This document shows positions 1-4,844 of a stretch of 6,218 nucleotides of DNA, piece after piece. Where the stretch lies: the NCBI RefSeq assembly GCF_938040765.1, contig NZ_CALIAA010000201.1, forward strand, positions 1 to 6,218, in the 5' to 3' direction. The notes under the pieces are model-generated. The model ran no database searches. It saw only the letters and a list, made by a program, of their open reading frames with translations, and was not told the DNA's origin. The stretch's first letter is position 1. Each line of letters begins with the position of its first letter. The translations under genes were made by a program, and so were the position numbers. This DNA comes from an uncultured Fretibacterium sp. GTDB taxonomy: Bacteria > Synergistota > Synergistia > Synergistales > Aminobacteriaceae.

Positions 1-1
1 C

Positions 2-1111
2 GTTGTCAATCGCAGGGTAGACGAATACTATATGCGCCGGGCCCTGTCCCTGGCCCTGCGCGGCATGGGGCGAACCTCCCCCAACCCGATGGTGGGCTGC
101 GTGATCGTCCGCGACGGCCAGGTGATCGGGGAGGGGTATCATGCCCGCTGCGGCTCGGAGCACGCGGAGGTTGCGGCGCTCGGGGATCTCGCCCGCCGGG
201 GCGGGACGGCCCGCGGCGCCGTGGTCTACGTCAATTTGGAGCCCTGCAGCCATTTCGGCAGAACGCCGCCCTGTGCGCCTCGCCTCGTCGAGGAAGGGGT
301 CGCACGCGTCGTGGCGGGCATGGCGGACCCCAACCCCAGGGTGAATCGCGGAGGGTTGGAGATCCTGCGCGCGGGGGGCGTCGAGGTCGACGGGCCGTGC
401 CTCGAGTCCGAGTGCCGTTGGCTGAACCGCGGTTTTATCCGGGTGCAGACCCTGGGACGCCCATGGGTGACGCTCAAGGCCGCGGCGGGGCTTGACGGCC
501 GCATGGCGCTGCCCCATGGCGAGAGCCGGTGGATAACGGCTCCCGAGTCCCGTCAGTGGGCGCATCGGATGCGCGCCTCTCACGACGCCGTCATGGTGGG
601 GGTGGGGACGGTGCTGCAGGACGACCCCGAGCTGACCGTACGCGACGCGGAGGGGGAAAGCCCTCTTCGGGTCGTGGTGGATTCCCGTCTGTCGACCCCC
701 GTCTCCGCAAAGGTGGTGACGGGGTCGGGAGGCTGTCTGATCTTCACCTGCTGTGAGGACCCCGCCAGGGCGGACGCACTGACGGCCGCAGGGGCGCGGG
801 TCCGCAGGGTGCCCGAGCGCGGCGGGAGGGTGGACCTCGAGGCGGTGCTGTCGTCCCTGGCCGAAGAGGGGGTCCTGAGCCTCATGGTCGAGGGGGGCGC
901 GGGGGTCCTGACGGCGTTTATGGAGCTTGGGCTTGCGGACAGCCTGGCCCTCTTCACCTCGTGCCGCATCATGGGGGAGGGGCCGGGAATCGGGACGGGC
1001 CTGCGTTTGGGCGCCATGTCCGAGTCCCTCCTTTTGCGGGATGCGACGGTGCGCCGGGTGGGGCCCGATTTTCTGACGGAGGCGCTTTTTTCATGTTCAC
1101 CGGGCTTGTAG
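2..1111 (+). CDS. ribD: RibD, bifunctional riboflavin deaminase/reductase (5' end outside window)
   Basis: Bifunctional cytosolic enzyme of riboflavin synthesis: it deaminates diaminohydroxyphosphoribosylaminopyrimidine, then reduces the ribosyl side chain with NADPH. Numbered from the ATG at 32, the N-terminal cytidine-deaminase-like domain shows the zinc site HAE (44-46) and PCSHFGRTPPC (71-81, ligands C72 and C81). The reductase domain begins near 144 and shows LDGRMA, SRWIT, VGVGTVLQDDPELTVR (189-204) and VEGG (286-289). The reading frame is open to the left edge and reads DEYY just before the ATG. The family normally begins with a DEYYM-type motif, and no ATG, GTG or TTG lies in frame between 2 and 31, so I infer that the true start is upstream. 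The family's usual AxSLDG reads AAGLDG here, and the APKLLGG-like stretch is replaced by SCRIMGEG; both are modest deviations. The last 19 bases overlap ribE. Function is secure; only the start is uncertain. Confidence 0.95.
   Translation, partial: VVNRRVDEYYMRRALSLALRGMGRTSPNPMVGCVIVRDGQVIGEGYHARCGSEHAEVAALGDLARRGGTARGAVVYVNLEPCSHFGRTPPCAPRLVEEGVARVVAGMADPNPRVNRGGLEILRAGGVEVDGPCLESECRWLNRGFIRVQTLGRPWVTLKAAAGLDGRMALPHGESRWITAPESRQWAHRMRASHDAVMVGVGTVLQDDPELTVRDAEGESPLRVVVDSRLSTPVSAKVVTGSGGCLIFTCCEDPARADALTAAGARVRRVPERGGRVDLEAVLSSLAEEGVLSLMVEGGAGVLTAFMELGLADSLALFTSCRIMGEGPGIGTGLRLGAMSESLLLRDATVRRVGPDFLTEALFSCSPGL
1078..1082 (+). promoter_or_regulatory. Shine-Dalgarno of ribE
   Basis: GGAGG lies inside the end of ribD, 10 bases before the ATG at 1093. 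It decides the ribE start. The same frame is open upstream to an ATG at 961, but those extra 44 codons overlap ribD, look like out-of-frame translation and precede the conserved family N-terminus MFTGLVE. Confidence 0.75.
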
Positions 1112-1731
1112 AGGCGGTCGGCGCGGTGCGCGCCTTTCGCAGGGCGGAGGAGGTCTCTTTGCTGTCCATCGAGTGCCCCGCCCTGGCGTCCGAGCTGGTG
1201 CTGGGGCAGTCCGTGGCGGTGAGCGGCGCATGCCTTTCCGTCGTGGCCCTGCACGGGGACGTCTTCGACGTGGAGATGATGCCGGAGACCGCGGAGCGCA
1301 CGTGGTTCGCCGACCTGAGGCCGGGGACCCTCGTCAACCTGGAGCGGGCCATGGCCCTGGGGGATCGGCTGGACGGGCACCTGGTCCTGGGGCATGTCGA
1401 CGGGACCGCCGTCCTGAAGCGCCTCTCGGGGACCGGGCGGACCCGGGTGGCCTGTTTCGGCGCCGGGCCGCCGCTGCTGAGGGGGATCGTCCCCAAGGGG
1501 TCGGTTGCGATAGACGGCGTCAGCCTGACCGTCATCGGCGTCTCCGCCTCGGATTTCTCCGTCGGTCTCATCCCGACGACGCTCGAGTCCTGTACCCTGG
1601 GGCGGATGGCGGTGGGGACCGTCGTGAACCTGGAGACCGACATTTTGGGCAAGTACGTGGAACGCCTTCTGGGATCTCGAGGCTCCGGAATGCGTCTGTC
1701 GATGGAGGAGCTGAGAGACCTTGGATACTGA
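1093..1731 (+). CDS. ribE: RibE, riboflavin synthase alpha chain
   Basis: Riboflavin synthase (called RibC or RibB in some nomenclatures) dismutates two 6,7-dimethyl-8-ribityllumazine molecules into riboflavin and the pyrimidine that RibH reuses. The protein is 212 residues, the usual family length. It has two lumazine-binding barrels. The first runs from the invariant start MFTGLVEAVG through GQSVAVSGACLSV (38-50), MPET (63-66) and the LGDRLDGHLVLGHVDG stretch (89-104). The second has KGSVAIDGVSLTV (135-147), IPTTLESCTLG (160-170) and VNLETDILGKYVERLL (178-193). A short C-terminal helix follows. In the first barrel the common VNGVCLTV reads VSGACLSV, a mild change. The start is set by the family N-terminus and GGAGG 10 bases upstream. 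The gene overlaps ribD by 19 bases and ribBA by 11, so translational coupling on one mRNA is likely. Confidence 0.97.
   Translation: MFTGLVEAVGAVRAFRRAEEVSLLSIECPALASELVLGQSVAVSGACLSVVALHGDVFDVEMMPETAERTWFADLRPGTLVNLERAMALGDRLDGHLVLGHVDGTAVLKRLSGTGRTRVACFGAGPPLLRGIVPKGSVAIDGVSLTVIGVSASDFSVGLIPTTLESCTLGRMAVGTVVNLETDILGKYVERLLGSRGSGMRLSMEELRDLGY
1704..1710 (+). promoter_or_regulatory. Shine-Dalgarno of ribBA, supports a TTG start
   Basis: GGAGGAG inside the end of ribE is 10 bases before TTG 1721, the same spacing as for ribE and ribH. The next candidate in frame, GTG 1733, would be 22 bases away. This favours the TTG. Confidence 0.65.
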
Positions 1732-2965
1732 AGTGCGGAATTGGGAAGCGGGATCGGTCTTCAACACGGTCGAGGAGGCGATCGAGGACATCCGCCGGGG
1801 GCGTATGGTCCTCGTCGCGGACGACGAGAACCGGGAGAACGAGGGCGACCTTATCGTGGCCGCGGCGCACGCGACGGCGGATAACGTCAACTTCATGGCC
1901 CGGTATGCACGGGGCCTGATCTGCGCCCCCGTGTCGGGGGAGATCGCCCGAAGGCTGCGTCTCGACCCCCTGACCGCGCACAGCACGGGCAGGAAGTCCA
2001 CCGCGTTCCTGGTCACGGTGGACGCCCGTGAGGGGACGACGACGGGGATCTCGACGGAGGAGCGTGCCCTTACGGCCCGCCTCCTGTCCGACCTCGAAGC
2101 CCGTCCCGAGGATTTCCTGCGCCCCGGGCACCTCTTCCCCCTGGAGGCCCGCGAAGGCGGCGTCCTGGTGCGCGCCGGCCATACCGAGGCCACGGTCGAC
2201 CTCGTGCGACTGGCCGGACTGCCCGCCGCCGGGCTCTGCTGCGGGGTGATGAACGACGACGGGACCATGGCGCGGCTTCCGGACCTGATCGCGTTCGCGA
2301 AACGGCATGGGCTGAAGTTCGTCGCGGTGAAGGACCTCATCGCCTGGCGTTGCGCCCGGGAGAAGCTGGTCGAAAGGCGGGTCGAGGTCAACCTCCCGAC
2401 GGACTTCGGCCTCTTCTGCGTCTACGCCTACCGCAGCAAATTGCAGGACGACGACGCGCATACCCACGTCGCCTTGGTCAAGGGGGACATCTCGGGGCCG
2501 GACCCCGTCCTGGTTCGGGTGCACAGCGAGTGCTTCACCGGGGATATCTTCGGTTCCCTGCGCTGCGACTGCGGCCCTCAGCTCCATGCGGCCCTCTCCA
2601 TGATCGAGAAGGAGGGCGCGGGCGTTCTGCTCTACATGCGGCAGGAGGGACGCGGCATCGGCCTGCTCAACAAGCTGAGGGCCTACCGGCTGCAGGACGA
2701 GGGGATGGATACGGTCGACGCCAATGTGGCGCTGGGCTTCCCCCCGGACCTCCGGGACTACGGCACGGGGGCGCAGATTCTCATGGACCTCGGGCTGAGG
2801 AGGATTCGGCTGCTGACGAACAACCCCAAGAAGGTGATCGGCCTCGGGGGATACGGGCTCGAGATCGTGGACCGGGTCCCTCTGGTGATCGAGCCGAACG
2901 AGTACAACGAGAGGTATATGCGGACCAAGGAGCTGCGGATGGGGCACGTGCTGCACGGGATCTGA
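1721..2965 (+). CDS. ribBA: RibBA, DHBP synthase / GTP cyclohydrolase II
   Basis: Bifunctional cytosolic enzyme feeding both branches of riboflavin synthesis. The N-terminal half (about 1-210) converts ribulose 5-phosphate to 3,4-dihydroxy-2-butanone 4-phosphate and formate. It shows DDENRENEGDLIVAA (34-48), VDAREGTTTGIS (100-111), RPGHLFPL (134-141), RAGHTEA (151-157) and MNDDGTMAR (177-185), so the metal-binding Glu and His positions are kept. The C-terminal half (about 218-414) opens GTP. It has the zinc motif C-x10-C-x-C (C271, C282, C284), RQEGRGIGL (307-315), DYGTGAQIL (346-354), LLTNNPKK (364-371) and GYGLEIVDRVPL (377-388). At 414 residues it matches the usual length of the fusion, and neither half looks degraded. 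The start is an inferred TTG overlapping ribE by 11 bases; GTG 1733, 4 codons later, is the alternative. A 97-base gap with hairpins separates it from ribH. Confidence 0.96.
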   Translation: MDTEVRNWEAGSVFNTVEEAIEDIRRGRMVLVADDENRENEGDLIVAAAHATADNVNFMARYARGLICAPVSGEIARRLRLDPLTAHSTGRKSTAFLVTVDAREGTTTGISTEERALTARLLSDLEARPEDFLRPGHLFPLEAREGGVLVRAGHTEATVDLVRLAGLPAAGLCCGVMNDDGTMARLPDLIAFAKRHGLKFVAVKDLIAWRCAREKLVERRVEVNLPTDFGLFCVYAYRSKLQDDDAHTHVALVKGDISGPDPVLVRVHSECFTGDIFGSLRCDCGPQLHAALSMIEKEGAGVLLYMRQEGRGIGLLNKLRAYRLQDEGMDTVDANVALGFPPDLRDYGTGAQILMDLGLRRIRLLTNNPKKVIGLGGYGLEIVDRVPLVIEPNEYNERYMRTKELRMGHVLHGI

Positions 2966-2982
2966 ACGTAGCTTTTTACTTG

Positions 2983-3020
2983 CAGGGGAGCCTGCTCCCT
3001 TGGCGGGGGCGGAGCCCCTG
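2983..3020 (+). other. Two adjacent G/C-rich hairpins between ribBA and ribH
   Basis: Hairpin 1 (2983-3002) pairs CAGGGGAG with CTCCCTTG around the loop CCTG, with one G-U pair. Hairpin 2 (3004-3020) pairs CGGGGGC with GCCCCTG around GGA, also with one G-U pair. Hairpin 1 has an alternative fold, GCAGG (2982-2986) with CCTGC (2991-2995), and CCCC (3015-3018) could also pair with GGGG at 3024-3027. Only a weak T-rich run (TTGTTTAT, 3028-3035) follows, so this is not a convincing intrinsic terminator. It could be a leaky attenuator, an mRNA processing or stability element separating ribBA from ribH, or a copy of a short genomic palindromic repeat. The pairing is visible in the sequence; the role is unknown. 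Confidence 0.5.
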
Positions 3021-3045
3021 AATGGGGTTGTTTATCGAGTCGTTT

Positions 3046-3052
3046 AAGGAGG
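3046..3052 (+). promoter_or_regulatory. Strong Shine-Dalgarno of ribH
   Basis: AAGGAGG, a near-perfect match to the 16S rRNA 3' end, lies 10 bases before the ribH ATG at 3063. It is the strongest ribosome binding site in the window. It suits RibH being made in excess (60 copies per capsid in many bacteria) and being translated independently, since ribH does not overlap ribBA. Confidence 0.75.
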
Positions 3053-3062
3053 CTTATCTGCG

Positions 3063-3563
3063 ATGCGGACGATAGAGGGAAAATTGCTGGGAACGGGGCT
3101 TTCCGTGGCGATCGTGGTCTCCCGATTCAACGACCTGATCTCCGAAAAGCTGCTGGAGGGGGCCAAGGACGCGCTTCTGCGCCACGACGTGTCCCATCAG
3201 GCCGTGGAGGTCTTCAGGGTTCCGGGGGCCTGGGAGCTGCCCCTGGCGGCCAAGGAGCTGGCCCTGAGCGGCAAGTACGACGCGATCATCGCCTTGGGGG
3301 CGGTCATACGGGGCGACACGCCGCACTTCGACTACGTCTCCGCCGAGATGTCGAAGGGGCTGGCGCAGGTGGGGCTGGAGCACCGGGTTCCGGTGGTCTT
3401 CGGCGTCCTGACCTGCGATACCCTGGAGCAGGCCCTGCTCCGCGCGGGCAGCAAGGCGGGCAACAAGGGGGCGGACAGCGCGCACACCGCCATCGAGATG
3501 GCCAACCTGCTGAGGAATATCCGCCTTTCCGGGGGGGCGAAGGGGGAGCTGCGCGATGCTTGA
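3063..3563 (+). CDS. ribH: RibH, lumazine synthase (riboflavin synthase beta chain)
   Basis: Condenses the ribitylamino-pyrimidine with dihydroxybutanone phosphate to give 6,7-dimethyl-8-ribityllumazine, the substrate of RibE. The 166 residues fit the family (about 150-160) with a slightly long, polar C-terminal tail. Visible motifs are SRFN (20-23), VPGAWELP (53-60), GAVIRGDTPHFDYV (79-92) with the likely acid/base His88, FGVLTCDT (113-120) and RAGSKAGNKG (127-136), where R127 is the expected phosphate contact. The family more often has GAFE and RGET, so W57 and D85 are conservative variants. Members form pentamers or 60-subunit icosahedral shells; the sequence alone does not say which applies here. 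The gene has its own strong ribosome binding site, and its last 8 bases overlap the start of serS. Confidence 0.97.
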   Translation: MRTIEGKLLGTGLSVAIVVSRFNDLISEKLLEGAKDALLRHDVSHQAVEVFRVPGAWELPLAAKELALSGKYDAIIALGAVIRGDTPHFDYVSAEMSKGLAQVGLEHRVPVVFGVLTCDTLEQALLRAGSKAGNKGADSAHTAIEMANLLRNIRLSGGAKGELRDA

Positions 3564-4833
3564 CCTGCGCTGGATCCTCGCGAACCGCGAGGAGGCGGAA
3601 CGCTGTCTGAGGAACCGACGGCACGATTTCGACCTCGGCGTCCTGGAGTCGCTGGACGGAAGGCGCCGCAGGCTGATCGCCGAGACCGAGGAGCTGAAGG
3701 CCCGGAGGAACGAGGGGTCCCGTAAGGTCGGGGAGGCGAAGCGGTCGGGGACGGACGCGTCCGCCCTCATGGAGGAGATACGCCTCATGGGGGACGGCAT
3801 CCGGGAGCGGGATTCCGCCCTCGCGGAGGTCGAGGACGAGCTGAAACGCATCCTGATGACCCTGCCCAACCGCCTGCACGAGAGCACGCCCGTGGGCGCG
3901 GACGAGAACGACAATCCCGTGGTGCGCTCCTGGGGCGAGCCGAAGGACTTCGGCTTCGAGCCCAAGCCCCATTGGGAGCTGGCCGAGGATCTGGGGATCA
4001 TGGACTTCGAGAAGGGCGTCATGCTCGCCCAGAGCCGGTTCACCCTCCTGAGGGGCATGGGGGCCCGGATGGAGCGGGCGCTGATCTCCTTCATGCTGGA
4101 CCTGCACACCACCCGGCACGGCTACATGGAGATGGAGCCGCCCTTCATGGTGCGCTCCGAGATCCTGGAGGGGACGGGACAGCTTCCGAAGTTCGCGGAG
4201 GACCTCTATCGGATAGAGGGGGAGGACCTCTGGATGATCCCGACCGCGGAGGTGCCCCTGACGAATCTGCACCGGGGGACGATCCTGGAGGAGTCCGACC
4301 TTCCGAAATATTACACGGCCTATACCCCATGCTTCCGCCGGGAGGCCGGCTCGGCGGGGCGCGACGTCCGGGGAATGCTGCGCCAGCATCAGTTCGACAA
4401 GGTGGAGATGGTCAAGCTCTGCACCCCGGAGACGAGCTATGAGGAGCTGGAGAAACTGACGGCGAATGCGGAAAGGGTGCTGCAGCTTTTGGAATTGCCC
4501 TACCGCGTCGTGGCGCTCTGCTCCGGCGACATCGGGTTCGGGGCGGCCAAGACCTACGACCTCGAGGTGTGGCTTCCCTCTCAGGGCAAGTACCGTGAGA
4601 TCAGCTCCTGCAGCAATTGCGAGGACTTCCAGGCCCGCCGCATGGATACGCGCTACCGGCCGGCCGGCGGGGGGCGGCCCCGCTTCGTCCACACCCTCAA
4701 CGGATCCGGTGTGGCTATTGGACGGGCGTTGATAGCCGTTCTGGAGAACGGCCAGGCTCAGGACGGAAGCATCAGGATCCCGGAGGCGCTCGTCCCCTAT
4801 ATGGGCGGCGTGGCCGAGCTCCGAAGGAACTAG
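3556..4833 (+). CDS. serS: Seryl-tRNA synthetase
   Basis: Class II aminoacyl-tRNA synthetase that charges tRNA-Ser (and tRNA-Sec where present) with serine in the cytosol. It has 425 residues, the normal bacterial length. Residues 1-105 form the N-terminal antiparallel coiled-coil arm that grips the long variable arm of tRNA-Ser; they start with MLDLRWI and are rich in Arg, Glu and Lys. The catalytic core shows TGQLPKF (207-213), PTAEVPLTNLHRG (229-241, serine recognition), motif 2 from CFRREAGSAGRD (259-270) to RQHQFDKVEM (276-285), KTYDLEVWLP (332-341), EISSCSNCEDFQARRM (348-363) and motif 3 LNGSGVAIGR (381-390). Small oddities are AQSRF (158-162), where SGSRF or TGSRF is usual, and ENGQ (397-400), where ENYQ is usual. 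The ATG overlaps ribH by 8 bases and has GGGGGAG (3542-3548) 7 bases upstream. No T-box or leader is visible, so it appears to be transcribed with ribH. Confidence 0.97.
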   Translation: MLDLRWILANREEAERCLRNRRHDFDLGVLESLDGRRRRLIAETEELKARRNEGSRKVGEAKRSGTDASALMEEIRLMGDGIRERDSALAEVEDELKRILMTLPNRLHESTPVGADENDNPVVRSWGEPKDFGFEPKPHWELAEDLGIMDFEKGVMLAQSRFTLLRGMGARMERALISFMLDLHTTRHGYMEMEPPFMVRSEILEGTGQLPKFAEDLYRIEGEDLWMIPTAEVPLTNLHRGTILEESDLPKYYTAYTPCFRREAGSAGRDVRGMLRQHQFDKVEMVKLCTPETSYEELEKLTANAERVLQLLELPYRVVALCSGDIGFGAAKTYDLEVWLPSQGKYREISSCSNCEDFQARRMDTRYRPAGGGRPRFVHTLNGSGVAIGRALIAVLENGQAQDGSIRIPEALVPYMGGVAELRRN

Positions 4834-4844
4834 GGGGCGTCTCG

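Noticed and set aside
1086..1091. T6 run near the end of ribD as a programmed frameshift site
   Set aside because: Both ribD and ribE are complete without slippage, ribE has its own start and binding site, and a six-base run is common by chance.
961..1092. Upstream extension of ribE to ATG 961
   Set aside because: The 44 extra residues are out-of-frame ribD sequence, and the family N-terminus MFTGLVE begins exactly at 1093 behind a good ribosome binding site.
580..2391. Long minus-strand open frame of 603 codons opposite ribD, ribE and ribBA
   Set aside because: It spans three well-identified genes on the other strand and has a low-complexity Arg/Ser/Pro-rich composition with no recognisable domain. 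Such antisense frames are expected in GC-rich DNA.
1568..2956. Minus-strand open frame of 462 codons opposite ribBA
   Set aside because: It mirrors ribBA codons and is rich in His, Pro, Gln and Arg. It shows no family motif.
2983..3035. Rho-independent terminator after ribBA
   Set aside because: Hairpins are present, but the following T-rich run is weak and interrupted, and the next gene belongs to the same pathway. Kept only as hairpins of unknown role.
2966..3062. FMN riboswitch in front of ribH
   Set aside because: The gap is only 97 bases, none of the conserved RFN element segments was recognised, and its hairpins are simple G/C stems.
3304..4692. Minus-strand open frame of 462 codons opposite ribH and serS
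   Set aside because: It lies entirely over ribH and serS, whose protein motifs are unambiguous. It shows no motif of its own.
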